DNA of 20,851 nt from Coriobacteriia bacterium (GCA_029858605.1 JAOUET010000011.1:1-20851); one strand, 5' to 3'; positions 6,187-13,047 are shown, numbered from the stretch's first letter. Notes: generated by a model not told the origin, from the sequence alone. A program made the numbers and translations.

Positions 6187-7144
6187 AGCTGTGCGCTCCT
6201 GGTATGACGTAGGTAGCCAGGTACGTGAGCAGCAGCACCAAGAACGACAGGATGGCGACGAGTGCCACGAGTCGCCACATGCCGCGGCGGCGCAAGTAGA
6301 GGCGAGCGTGCAAGTACGCGGTGTACAGCAGCCACATCATGATGGACATGTTGACTTTGCCCGACCACCACCACGACTCTCCCTGCCATGCGAGAATCGC
6401 CCACGGGAAACCCAACAGCATTCCTGCCGTGAGGGGCGTATACCCGAGTCTCGCCCACCGATAGGCGGTGGTTTCGTACGCCGAGTAGCGCGACTTGACC
6501 ATCTGCAATGTCGCGACGAACGAAACGGTGAAAGCGCCGTACGACACGAACAGTAGCGGTGGGTGTACCCACATGTACCACGTGTTGTAGAAGAACTGGC
6601 GCGCGCCCTCCATGCCCTCGTAGGCTGTCATGGACATCGCAGGGACCCCGGATGCCATCCCGGTCAGGTAGGATCCGTACTGGCCGAAGAACGACGGCAG
6701 TGGCTCGGTGAACGGTCTGCCCCAGACCGTAGCACCGGCGACGAGCCCTGCCAGCAGAAGCGCGACACCGGGGAGAAGCTCGTTGCGATGTCTGCGCATC
6801 GCGAGCGCCATGACCGCAACGACGACGGCCCAAACGTAGAGCTTCTCCGACTCGATCCAGAGCGGTACTGCAATATGGCCCGTGACCTGCCCCGTCTGGG
6901 GGTTCACCACGACCGCGCTCTCGTAGATGCGCCAGTGGAACCAGACCAGCACCAGCTCGCCTGCAAGCAGCAGTGCCGAGGTCGCTACGAGGATGTGTCC
7001 GAGCCAGCGGCGCAGCGGAGGTAGAATCGCGGCGGCCGCAAGTGCAACCGCCGCAATACCCAGCAACCATTGGATCGGTGCGCCTATCAGCGCGGTCGTA
7101 TCGATGGCCTTCACGACCGAGTCAAACGTCGACTGTGCGTCCAT
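6179..7144 (-). CDS. CcmF/CcsA-family haem-handling membrane protein (cytochrome c assembly), reduced
   Basis: The 321-residue polytopic protein has the key elements of the haem-handling family. MWVHPPLLFVSYGAF has His194 in the HPP-x-L-x-x-x-Y context typical of CcmF. A WWD-like segment, WQGESWWWSGKVN (253-265), runs into a helix ending TAYLHARL with His279. The two histidines would be the axial haem ligands on the outer face. The canonical W-D-P of the WWD domain is W-S-G here. CcmF is usually about 650 residues and CcsA about 300-400, so this is the short form. The open frame extends upstream to 7432, but GGAGG just before the ATG at 7144 and the start of homologous sequence fix the start. 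It would transfer haem to apocytochromes outside the membrane; a substrate could be the cytochrome at 3328-3633. Confidence 0.85.
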   Translation of the reverse strand: MDAQSTFDSVVKAIDTTALIGAPIQWLLGIAAVALAAAAILPPLRRWLGHILVATSALLLAGELVLVWFHWRIYESAVVVNPQTGQVTGHIAVPLWIESEKLYVWAVVVAVMALAMRRHRNELLPGVALLLAGLVAGATVWGRPFTEPLPSFFGQYGSYLTGMASGVPAMSMTAYEGMEGARQFFYNTWYMWVHPPLLFVSYGAFTVSFVATLQMVKSRYSAYETTAYRWARLGYTPLTAGMLLGFPWAILAWQGESWWWSGKVNMSIMMWLLYTAYLHARLYLRRRGMWRLVALVAILSFLVLLLTYLATYVIPGAHSYA

Positions 7145-7155
7145 CTGTCCTCCGG
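7145..7155 (-). promoter_or_regulatory. ribosome site that sets the CcmF/CcsA-like start
   Basis: On the minus strand CCGGAGGACAG directly precedes the ATG at 7144. The additional 96 residues available upstream in frame are Arg/Ser-rich, do not resemble a membrane protein, and run across the divergent promoter region. Confidence 0.75.
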
Positions 7156-7170
7156 CTTGCGTTCGGGGCA

Positions 7171-7176
7171 AGTATA
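7171..7176 (-). promoter_or_regulatory. candidate -10 element of the CcmF-like operon
   Basis: TATACT on the minus strand is close to the -10 consensus and would give a leader of about 20 bases. I see no convincing -35 hexamer 16-18 bases further upstream, so confidence is low. Confidence 0.35.
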
Positions 7177-7195
7177 CGCCGCGCGCGCTGAGCGT

Positions 7196-7225
7196 TTGCT
7201 GTGCGGGAAGTGCTGACGATACACT
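7196..7225 (+). promoter_or_regulatory. candidate promoter of the diguanylate cyclase operon
   Basis: TTGCTG (7196-7201) and TACACT (7220-7225) are spaced by 18 bases and give a leader of about 42 bases before the GTG at 7275. Confidence 0.5.
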
Positions 7226-7262
7226 TCGATTCACCCTGTTTCTCTGAGTTGGCCGAAGTTGC

Positions 7263-7268
7263 AGGAGG
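7263..7268 (+). promoter_or_regulatory. ribosome site that sets the diguanylate cyclase start
   Basis: AGGAGG lies six bases before the GTG at 7275. It abuts the GTG at 7269, which is therefore too close to be used, and is rather far from the ATG at 7290. Confidence 0.65.
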
Positions 7269-7274
7269 GTGCCG

Positions 7275-8474
7275 GTGAGCCCGAACCGGATGGTCAAGAA
7301 GTTGTCTCGACTGCTCAAGGTCTCTTGGCGCGAGCAACCGACTCGGTTCGACATCGAGGCGATGCAGGCGAACGTGCGCCGCATCGGCCTTGTCATTCGC
7401 GTTCGCTGGATCCTGGTCGGGGCACTTGCCATGTTCTCGGTGCTGGCCTCGAGCGCCTATGCGGCGGAGTACCCCTGGGGCACGCTTTGGCCGAACATGG
7501 TAGTCCCGGCGGTCGCCCTCGCCCTCGTCCTCGTATACAACACCTTCTACCAGCTCAACTACCGGCGGATGGGCAACATCGCCATCTTCGGCCACGCGCA
7601 GCTTCTGCTCGACGCCGCGGTCGTGACGGTGCTCGTCTACTACAGCGGTGGCGTGCACTCGTGGTTCTGGGCCATGTACTCGCTGTTCGTTCTCGAGGCG
7701 GCATTCATCCTGCCGAAGCGTAGGGACGCATGGTTCATCGCGGGCGCGGGTGCCGTTCTCGCGGGGTGCGTCACCTGGGGCGAGTATCTCGGCGTCCTTC
7801 CGCACGTCGAGATGCCGTACGTCCCCGACCCACTCAACCAAGACTTCACGTTCGTGTCCGTGCGCTACCTGTGGCAGGTGACGGTGATGGCGGGAACCGC
7901 AACCATCGCCACGCTGATGATGTCCGTGATTCGCGAGAGGGAGGCCGAACTCGCCGCCTCCTCGATCGTCGATGACACCACGGGCTTGTACGACAGGCGC
8001 TACTTCCTGCGGGCGTTGGGCAGTGAGGTGCTGCGCGCCGAACATCACGGGCGCACGCCGCACGTACTGCTCGTGGATATCGACCGGTTCGGCGAGTTCA
8101 ATCGGATCCTGGGCCTCGAGCTTGGGGACGAGATGCTCAGACAAGTCGCATCAAGCGTTGTTGCAGCGCTCGGGAACGGAAGCGAACACACATCCAATGT
8201 GGCGAGTCGATACGGGGGCGAGGAATTCGCTCTGCTGCTCGCAGAGCGTTCGGATGGCGGGATGCCGACGGTTCAAGACGCCTTGAACCTCGCGGAAGGT
8301 CTTCGCGTCGCAGTCGAGGAGTTGCGGCTCCACGACGCAGGGGTGACGTTGAGCATCGGAGTCGCCTCCTACCCCGAAAACGGCTCTTCGGCCGACACCC
8401 TGCTGGATTCTGCAGACCACGCGCTCAACGAAGCGAAGACCGTCGGCGGGAACGCCGTTCGCGTCGGGGACTGA
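7275..8474 (+). CDS. membrane-bound GGDEF diguanylate cyclase
   Basis: The 399-residue protein has an N-terminal sensor region with about six transmembrane helices (residues about 38-220). It is followed by a complete GGDEF domain starting at DDTTGLYDRRYF. The active-site loop is RYGGEEF, with GGEEF at 314-318, an active variant. DIDRFGEFN and LSIGVASYP are also in place. The enzyme should make cyclic di-GMP from two GTP on the cytoplasmic side. The usual RxxD product-inhibition site five residues before the motif is absent (His-Thr-Ser-Asn there), so feedback inhibition through that site is unlikely. The signal sensed by the membrane region is unknown. The next gene starts one base after this stop, so they form one operon; the CcmF-like operon is divergent. 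Confidence 0.92.
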   Translation: MSPNRMVKKLSRLLKVSWREQPTRFDIEAMQANVRRIGLVIRVRWILVGALAMFSVLASSAYAAEYPWGTLWPNMVVPAVALALVLVYNTFYQLNYRRMGNIAIFGHAQLLLDAAVVTVLVYYSGGVHSWFWAMYSLFVLEAAFILPKRRDAWFIAGAGAVLAGCVTWGEYLGVLPHVEMPYVPDPLNQDFTFVSVRYLWQVTVMAGTATIATLMMSVIREREAELAASSIVDDTTGLYDRRYFLRALGSEVLRAEHHGRTPHVLLVDIDRFGEFNRILGLELGDEMLRQVASSVVAALGNGSEHTSNVASRYGGEEFALLLAERSDGGMPTVQDALNLAEGLRVAVEELRLHDAGVTLSIGVASYPENGSSADTLLDSADHALNEAKTVGGNAVRVGD

Positions 8475-8475
8475 C

Positions 8476-9162
8476 GTGCGCGAGCGAATCGAACGCGTCT
8501 CCGTCGGGTTTGCTTTGGCGATTCTCGTGCTGGGCGCTTGCGCGATCGCGCTGGCGACTCCGGGCTTCACGCGTATCGTGATGGTCCGTACGGGCGGACC
8601 GGAGCGCGCCGGTTTGGACGTAAGCACGGCGATTCGCACTGCCGAAGGTGTCCGCGCCTACATCACCGGTGTCGCGGCAGAGCCACTGCCGGATGAAGTC
8701 GACGGGCGCGAGGGTTTCGACAAACGCGTCGTCGCACACCTGGATGACGTCCGCAGCCTGTTTTCGCTCGCTCGCGTGGTCACGTCGCTAGCGGCCGCGA
8801 TTCTGGCGATCTGGCTGTCCTTGTGTCTGGCGCGGAAGCGAAGCGAGGCACTTGCGGCCGGACTGCGCAGCGGGTCGCTCTTCACGCTTGGACTCGTCGC
8901 GGTGGCGAGCGTCGTGGGCTCATTCGATTTCGCGAGCTTCTTCGACGGCTTCCACAGCTTGTTCTTTGCGGCGGGCACATGGACATTCTCGTACGACGAC
9001 CTGATCATCCAGTTGTTCGCCCAGTCGTTCTGGGCGACAGCGGCTGCTTCTTGGGCGATCCTGGCCCTCCTGGGGTCCGCCGTCCTCTACGTCGGTTCGC
9101 GCCTCCTGCAGCGACCAAGGGCCGACACGGCGCATTCAGGGCATGACAACCCCGTGAACTAG
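8476..9162 (+). CDS. DUF1461 (TIGR01906-type) integral membrane protein
   Basis: The 228-residue protein has four main transmembrane helices, near residues 8-28, 100-120, 134-152 and 185-210. A soluble extracytoplasmic loop lies between the first two. The DUF1461 family marks are visible: HLDDVRSLF at about 88-96, and FDGFHSLFFAAGTWTF (156-171) followed by DDLIIQLFAQSFW (174-186). The family is found in Firmicutes and Actinobacteria and has no established function. The GTG start lies one base after the diguanylate cyclase stop, so translation is coupled and a shared role in cyclic-di-GMP signalling or membrane sensing is possible, but only by context. A short imperfect hairpin (9151-9181) spans the stop codon. 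Confidence 0.85.
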   Translation: MRERIERVSVGFALAILVLGACAIALATPGFTRIVMVRTGGPERAGLDVSTAIRTAEGVRAYITGVAAEPLPDEVDGREGFDKRVVAHLDDVRSLFSLARVVTSLAAAILAIWLSLCLARKRSEALAAGLRSGSLFTLGLVAVASVVGSFDFASFFDGFHSLFFAAGTWTFSYDDLIIQLFAQSFWATAAASWAILALLGSAVLYVGSRLLQRPRADTAHSGHDNPVN

Positions 9163-9270
9163 TGTTAACGTGCCACACGGGAACTCACCCTGAGGGGTTC
9201 TGTACATTGCCTGGGCTGTCAGCGCTTCGTTTCGGCGCCGAGAGGCCGGGAGCGAGGAGGTGGACAGCGC

Positions 9271-9417
9271 ATGACAGCAAAGGAAGGCTTCTGCGTCAAG
9301 TGCAAGGAGAAGCGTGAGATCCAGGATGCTCAGGAGATCACGATGAAGAACGGACGCCCGGCCACGCAGGGTACATGCCCTGTTTGCGGCACCAAGATCT
9401 TCAAGATCGGCAAGTAG
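9271..9417 (+). CDS. 48-residue zinc-ribbon protein (DUF5679 type)
   Basis: The 48-residue basic protein has two cysteine pairs, C8-x2-C11 and C36-x2-C39 (CVKC and CPVC). The later pair is followed by GTKIFKIGK. The layout FCVKCK...GRPATQGTCPVCGTKIFKI matches the DUF5679 zinc-ribbon family common in Actinobacteria. The ATG at 9271 follows GAGGAGG (9254-9260). It probably binds one zinc ion. Target (RNA, DNA or protein) is unknown. It is flanked by its own leader and a long hairpin, suggesting a single-gene transcript. TACATT at 9203-9208 is a possible -10 element, but its -35 is poor. A longer frame on the opposite strand across this region is a shadow. Confidence 0.9.
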   Translation: MTAKEGFCVKCKEKREIQDAQEITMKNGRPATQGTCPVCGTKIFKIGK

Positions 9418-9439
9418 CGGCCGATTCGTTCTGTGCAGG

Positions 9440-9474
9440 AATCGAGCGTCGCGCATCGTGCGTGGCGCTCGATT
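9440..9474 (+). terminator. long hairpin after the zinc-ribbon gene
   Basis: Arms AATCGAGCG (9440-9448) and CGCTCGATT (9466-9474) pair perfectly. The stem continues through a G.U pair and CGCGCA/TGCGTG to a three-base TCG loop, about 16 pairs in all. It is followed by GTATTCC rather than a T-run, so it may be a weak or factor-assisted terminator. It separates the zinc-ribbon gene from the TrkA promoter. Confidence 0.6.
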
Positions 9475-9515
9475 GTATTCCGGCCGAACCTGCGCTCGGG
9501 CGATGGGTGGGCGTG

Positions 9516-9545
9516 TTGACACTCTGCTGACGGCAGGAGTAGCGT
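9516..9545 (+). promoter_or_regulatory. promoter of the tandem trkA-like genes
   Basis: TTGACA (9516-9521, perfect -35) and TAGCGT (9540-9545) are spaced by 18 bases. They lie about 50 bases before the first TrkA start codon and just after the hairpin that ends the previous gene. Confidence 0.6.
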
Positions 9546-9596
9546 CCATATGCATTGTGGGCCGTGTCTAGCTCGTGGAATGGAGTTTCAAGCGAG

Positions 9597-10238
9597 ATGA
9601 ACGTGGTCGTAGTGGGATGCGGGCGCGTCGGCTCTCAGCTGGCTACGCTGCTTTCCGTCGAAGGTCACAACGTCGTGGTCATCGACAAGGACGCCGAGGC
9701 GTTCAAGCGTCTCGGCACCGTCTTCAACGGCATCACTATCCGGGGCCTCGGCTTCGATGAAGATGTGCTGGAGGAAGCCGGTCTCAGGGAAGCGGACGCG
9801 TTTGCGGCAGTCACCAATCTCGACAACACGAACCTCATGGCTGCCGAGGTCGCTCGCAAGATGTTCGAAGTCCCACACGTTGTCGCGCGTCTGTACAACC
9901 CCATTCGGGAGCGGACCTACCAGCAACTCGGGCTGGACTATGTCTGCGGGACCACGCTTGTTGCGGAAGTCCTGCTCGACAAGATTCACGCGGGCCACGG
10001 ACATCACGTGTCGGCCCTCGGGGATGTCGAGGTCATCCAATTCATGGCGTCGGGAGTCTTGGACGGAAAGCGCCTGCACGACGTCGAGATTCCACGTCGC
10101 TTCCGCATCGCCGCTGTCTGCCGAGACAATATGATGCTCGTGCCCGAGCCGGACACGGTTCTCAGGCAGGGCGACATCGTCCTTGCTTCGGTCAAGGAAG
10201 AAGCGTTCGAGAGAATCGAACGCTACATGGAGGAATAG
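9597..10238 (+). CDS. TrkA-family K+ uptake regulatory subunit (first of two)
   Basis: The 213-residue protein has an N-terminal Rossmann (RCK/TrkA_N) domain with G7-C-G9-R-V-G12 and an acidic residue at the end of beta 2 (VVVIDKD). This is typical of NAD(H)/ATP-binding gating subunits. A TrkA_C domain of about 75 residues follows from about residue 135. ATG at 9597 is chosen because the glycine motif begins seven residues later, as in the family; GGAG lies 11 bases upstream. Such proteins sit on the cytoplasmic face of Trk/Ktr potassium channels and gate them by nucleotide binding. No TrkH/KtrB channel gene is in this window. The second copy begins three bases after this stop. Confidence 0.92.
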   Translation: MNVVVVGCGRVGSQLATLLSVEGHNVVVIDKDAEAFKRLGTVFNGITIRGLGFDEDVLEEAGLREADAFAAVTNLDNTNLMAAEVARKMFEVPHVVARLYNPIRERTYQQLGLDYVCGTTLVAEVLLDKIHAGHGHHVSALGDVEVIQFMASGVLDGKRLHDVEIPRRFRIAAVCRDNMMLVPEPDTVLRQGDIVLASVKEEAFERIERYMEE

Positions 10239-10241
10239 ACG

Positions 10242-10907
10242 GTGTACATCGTCGTCAACGGCGGAGGGAAGGTCGGGTCGCACCTCGCGCAGATCATGGC
10301 GCAGAGCGGACACGATGTCGCGATCATCGAGAAGCGAGACGATGTCGTGGAGAAGCTCGTGACGGAGCTCGGCGGGCATGCTCTCGTGATCCACGGCGAC
10401 GGTTGTGACGCTTCCTATCAGGAAGATGCTGGCATGGCCAGGTCGGATGTCTTCGTGGCTGCAACCGGCGATGACGATGACAATCTCGTTGCGTGCCAGC
10501 TCGCGAAAGTGGCCTTCGGCGTGCCGCGAACCGTTGCCCGCGTCAACAATCCCAAGAACGAGCGCATCTTCAACACCCTGGGCATCGAGGCCATATCATC
10601 GACGACGATAATCGCGCGCATGATCGAAGAAGAAGCGACCGTCGGCGACATTCGAACCCTGATCTCGCTACGCAAGGGCAACATGTCGATCGTAGAGATA
10701 GAGTTGCCCAGCGACCGTTGCGTCGTGTGCAACAAGAGGGTCGCGGAACTCCCGCTGCCTGTGGACTGCGTTCTTGTGGCGATCATTCGCGGCGAGGACA
10801 TCGTGACGGTCCACGGAGACACAGAACTGCTTGCCGGGGACGTAGTCATCGCCTTCACCTCCGTCGAGCACGAGCGCGATCTCAAGAAGGCGCTCACGGG
10901 ACAGTAG
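10242..10907 (+). CDS. TrkA-family K+ uptake regulatory subunit (second of two)
   Basis: The 221-residue protein has the same architecture as the preceding gene: Rossmann motif G7-G-G9-K-V-G12, acidic Glu30 at the beta 2 end, and a C-terminal TrkA_C domain. The GTG start lies three bases after the upstream stop, with GGAGGA overlapping the end of that gene, so the two are made together. They could form a hetero-oligomeric gating ring. A C160-x2-C163 pair at the start of the C-terminal domain is absent from the first copy and might bind metal or respond to redox state. That is speculation. Sequence divergence from copy one shows an old duplication. Confidence 0.92.
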   Translation: MYIVVNGGGKVGSHLAQIMAQSGHDVAIIEKRDDVVEKLVTELGGHALVIHGDGCDASYQEDAGMARSDVFVAATGDDDDNLVACQLAKVAFGVPRTVARVNNPKNERIFNTLGIEAISSTTIIARMIEEEATVGDIRTLISLRKGNMSIVEIELPSDRCVVCNKRVAELPLPVDCVLVAIIRGEDIVTVHGDTELLAGDVVIAFTSVEHERDLKKALTGQ

Positions 10908-10957
10908 GCCTTCGACGCAACGATGCCTGTCAACCGCGGCTCGACTCGCGCTGCCGT

Positions 10958-10986
10958 TTGCCGCTCGGCGGACCCTGTTCTACAAT
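10958..10986 (+). promoter_or_regulatory. promoter of tRNA-Gly
   Basis: TTGCCG (10958-10963), a 17-base spacer and TACAAT (10981-10986) sit at the expected distance before the tRNA gene. This is among the best matched promoters in the window. Confidence 0.7.
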
Positions 10987-10999
10987 CCTTGAACGCGAT

Positions 11000-11075
11000 G
11001 CGGGCATAGCTCAGTAGGTAGAGCGACAGCTTCCCAAGCTGTAGGTCGCGGGTTCGAGACCCGTTGCCCGCTCCA
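11000..11075 (+). tRNA. tRNA-Gly(CCC)
   Basis: A full cloverleaf can be drawn. The acceptor GCGGGCA pairs with TGCCCGC, and the D arm contains AGCTCAGTAGGTAGAGC. The anticodon stem is ACAGC/GCTGT around loop TTCCCAA, giving anticodon CCC. The T arm holds GGTTCGAGACC. The discriminator is T, followed by an encoded CCA (11073-11075). The isoacceptor reads GGG codons, frequent in this GC-rich genome. Confidence 0.97.
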
Positions 11076-11084
11076 GACTCTCTC

Positions 11085-11106
11085 GCGGGCCGCATTCGCG
11101 GCCCGC
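11085..11106 (+). terminator. intrinsic terminator of tRNA-Gly
   Basis: GCGGGCCGC and GCGGCCCGC form a perfect nine-base-pair GC stem with an ATTC loop, followed by TTCTC. It begins ten bases after the tRNA CCA end. Confidence 0.75.
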
Positions 11107-11251
11107 TTCTCATGTCGGCGCCGTCCGTCGCTCCAATTCGCCGCCTGTCGGCAGCAGGCAGGAGTCGGCACTCCCATGGCGAACGTACGTTCGTAGAAGC
11201 TCGCATGGCCGCGCGCCCCTCTCCTCGGCGGCCCGAAGAGAGGCGGTCGTT

Positions 11252-12190
11252 GTGTTTCGGCGAATCGGGATGTGCCTTTGCGTAGTTCTCTGCGTAGTGT
11301 TCTGTGTCTGCGCGTCGGCGGGAACGGCGTTCGGTAGTTCAACATGCTGGCCGCTCGCGAGCGGAGGGCCGATCGTCCTGCCCTTTGACGCGCCGTACGC
11401 GGCGACAGGCGGCGATGTATGGACGCACCGCGGCGTGGACATTCAGGCGGAGCCCGGCGACGAGGTCCGCGCATGCGTCACGGGCGCGGTCGTCTTCGCC
11501 GGGAGGGTGCCAGCCGGGGAGGGCGCGTCGACGATCGCGGTGACCATCCAGCAAGACGACGGTTCCCGACTGACGTGCATGCCGCTGGAGGAGGTCTGCG
11601 TTTCGGAGGGCGAACGGGTCGAGCCGGGTGCAGCCATCGGACTGCTCGCCACGAACGGGGATCCGTCGTCGGAGTCGCCGCATCTGCACGTCAGTCATCG
11701 CGTGGGGAGCCGATACACGGATCCGATGGGCGTGCTTGTCCCGCCTGCATCCGCGCTGCCGGAGTCTGAGCCATCGACGGTGCGTCAGCCGGCCGAGTCC
11801 GAGGCGGCTCGATCGGCGCACACGGGTAGTGCGAGAGAGAGCTCGGAAGGTGAGCCCGGCATGTCTGCCGAGCTTGCCCCCCACGCGTCGTCGAGTCTGC
11901 CGAGGGCCGGGCAGTCGTCGATCTCACAAGCGCGGGCGGTCGCTCCGGTTCGGGTCCGCACGACAGCTGCTGAGTCGTTCGATGCCGCGCGGCGCTACGA
12001 AGCGCGGGCAACGGACGTAATGGGATCCCAGTCAAGACACCAACGATTCTCGGTCGTCGGCGACACCTCTGTGCCGTGGACGATCGTGCTGGCGACGGCG
12101 TTGCCGTTCGCCGTGCGGTTCGGTCGGAAGAGTCTCTTGTCGAGTCGGCGCCCGGGGGAGAGTGAAGTTGCGGCAGCGGTAGGGCGGTGA
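11252..12190 (+). CDS. secreted/membrane M23-like peptidoglycan-binding or hydrolase protein, degenerate site
   Basis: The 312-residue protein starts at a GTG with AGAGAGG eight bases upstream. A cysteine-rich hydrophobic signal peptide (residues about 5-28, AFG before SS) leads into an M23 (LytM) fold at about 33-165. The zinc-ligand positions are present: H59-x3-D63 in HRGVDI and H144-x-H146 in PHLHVSH. The Y-x-H-L strand that supplies the second catalytic histidine reads LTCMPLEEV here, so that histidine is missing and activity is doubtful. A Ser/Ala/Glu-rich linker follows, then a C-terminal hydrophobic stretch (about 273-290) and a basic tail that could anchor the protein. It stands alone after the tRNA terminator; the promoter for the S6 gene lies within its last codons. 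Confidence 0.85.
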   Translation: MFRRIGMCLCVVLCVVFCVCASAGTAFGSSTCWPLASGGPIVLPFDAPYAATGGDVWTHRGVDIQAEPGDEVRACVTGAVVFAGRVPAGEGASTIAVTIQQDDGSRLTCMPLEEVCVSEGERVEPGAAIGLLATNGDPSSESPHLHVSHRVGSRYTDPMGVLVPPASALPESEPSTVRQPAESEAARSAHTGSARESSEGEPGMSAELAPHASSSLPRAGQSSISQARAVAPVRVRTTAAESFDAARRYEARATDVMGSQSRHQRFSVVGDTSVPWTIVLATALPFAVRFGRKSLLSSRRPGESEVAAAVGR

Positions 12191-12196
12191 TAGACT
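12168..12196 (+). promoter_or_regulatory. promoter of the rpsF-ssb-rpsR-rplI operon
   Basis: TTGCGG (12168-12173), 17 bases, then TAGACT (12191-12196). It overlaps the 3' end of the M23-like gene and would give a leader of about 70 bases before rpsF. Confidence 0.55.
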
Positions 12197-12217
12197 CCAG
12201 AGGCTCATTTCCTGCTC

Positions 12218-12247
12218 CGGGTCAAAAGCCTTCCGATCCCGGGGCCA
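12218..12247 (+). promoter_or_regulatory. candidate S6:S18 autoregulatory leader hairpin
   Basis: In the rpsF leader, CTCCGGG and CCCGGGG can pair (seven pairs, one G.U) around a loop that includes CCG. Leaders of rpsF operons in many bacteria carry a CCG-containing structure bound by the S6:S18 complex. Position and the CCG fit, but I could not fold or align it, so this is tentative. Boundaries are approximate. Confidence 0.25.
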
Positions 12248-12270
12248 TTCAGCCCAGAGGAGGTGAACAC

Positions 12271-12564
12271 GTGAAGGCGTATGAACTCATGCTTCTACTC
12301 GACCCCAATCTCGAGGACGATGCCCGTGCCGACGTCGTCGGCAAAGTCGAGGGCCTCGTTGCCGCGCAGAAAGGTTCCGTCGACAACGTCGATTCGTGGG
12401 GCAAGCGCACGCTTGCCTTCGAGATCGGCAAACTCACCGAGGGCGACTACATCGTCGTCGACTTCCATGCTGAACCTGATGCGATCGCCGAGATCGACCG
12501 CGTGCTGCGCATCACCGATTCGGTGGTCCGCTTCATGCTCGTGCGCCGTGAAGATCGCGACTGA
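12271..12564 (+). CDS. rpsF: 30S ribosomal protein S6
   Basis: The 97-residue product has the S6 fold markers. MKAYELMLLLDPNL is the first beta strand, WGKRTLAFEIGKLTEGDY follows in the middle, and VLRITDSVVRFMLVRR ends the domain. Length is normal for the family. The GTG at 12271 follows AGAGGAGGTG (12256-12265); a longer frame from 12187 has no ribosome site and adds non-homologous residues. S6 binds S18 on the platform of the 30S subunit. It is the first gene of the cluster with ssb and rpsR, the usual bacterial order. Confidence 0.97.
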   Translation: MKAYELMLLLDPNLEDDARADVVGKVEGLVAAQKGSVDNVDSWGKRTLAFEIGKLTEGDYIVVDFHAEPDAIAEIDRVLRITDSVVRFMLVRREDRD

Positions 12565-12627
12565 CGCTGGGCGCGCTGGCGGAGCGGTTCCGCCGGGACC
12601 GATCCGTTCGAGTAAGGGGTGTTACCA

Positions 12628-13038
12628 ATGAGCATCAATCGAGTCGTCATAAGCGGCAATCTGACACGAGACTCAGAGCAGCGCGCAACTGCAAGCGGTC
12701 TGTCCGTCTTGAAGCTGGGCGTTGCAGTGAACGATCGACGCAAGAACCAGGAATCTGGCGAGTGGGAAGACTACGCGAACTTTGTGGATGCCACGATCTT
12801 TGGCGCGCGCGCGGACGCTCTGGCTCAGTATCTCGTCAAAGGCACCAAGGTCGCCATCGAAGGCAAACTGCGGTGGAGCTCGTGGGAGAACCCGCAGGGT
12901 GAGAAGCGCTCGAAGCTGGAGGTGGTGGTCGACGAGATCGAGTTCATGAGTTCTCGCAGCGACACGACGAGCTTCGCGCCTTCGGATGAGGGAAGCGCTT
13001 CTCCGGGCCCGGCGAATGACGAAGAGATTCCGTTCTAG
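12628..13038 (+). CDS. ssb: single-stranded DNA-binding protein
   Basis: The 136-residue protein has an N-terminal OB fold: MSINRVVISGNLTRDSE, then WEDYANFVDATIFGARAD and GTKVAIEGKLRW. A short Ser/Gly/Pro-rich linker leads to the acidic tip DEEIPF. That tip recruits replication and repair partners. It forms tetramers that coat single-stranded DNA. The start is the ATG at 12628 with AAGGGG (12614-12619) upstream; a TTG- or GTG-initiated extension of three residues is possible but unlikely. The linker is short, giving a compact SSB compared with the roughly 170-residue versions of many actinobacteria. It lies between the genes for S6 and S18 as is usual. Confidence 0.97.
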   Translation: MSINRVVISGNLTRDSEQRATASGLSVLKLGVAVNDRRKNQESGEWEDYANFVDATIFGARADALAQYLVKGTKVAIEGKLRWSSWENPQGEKRSKLEVVVDEIEFMSSRSDTTSFAPSDEGSASPGPANDEEIPF

Positions 13039-13047
13039 AAAAGACGG

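Noticed and set aside
7145..7432. A 96-residue N-terminal extension of the CcmF/CcsA-like protein
   Set aside because: It runs through the divergent promoter and into the cyclase gene on the other strand; a strong ribosome site sits at the internal ATG (7144).
9151..9181. CCCGTG/CACGGG hairpin across the end of the DUF1461 gene
   Set aside because: Six pairs, a 19-base loop and no T-run; not reported as a terminator.
9136..9555. A minus-strand frame opposite the zinc-ribbon gene
   Set aside because: The plus-strand gene has a ribosome site and a family signature; the opposite frame has neither.
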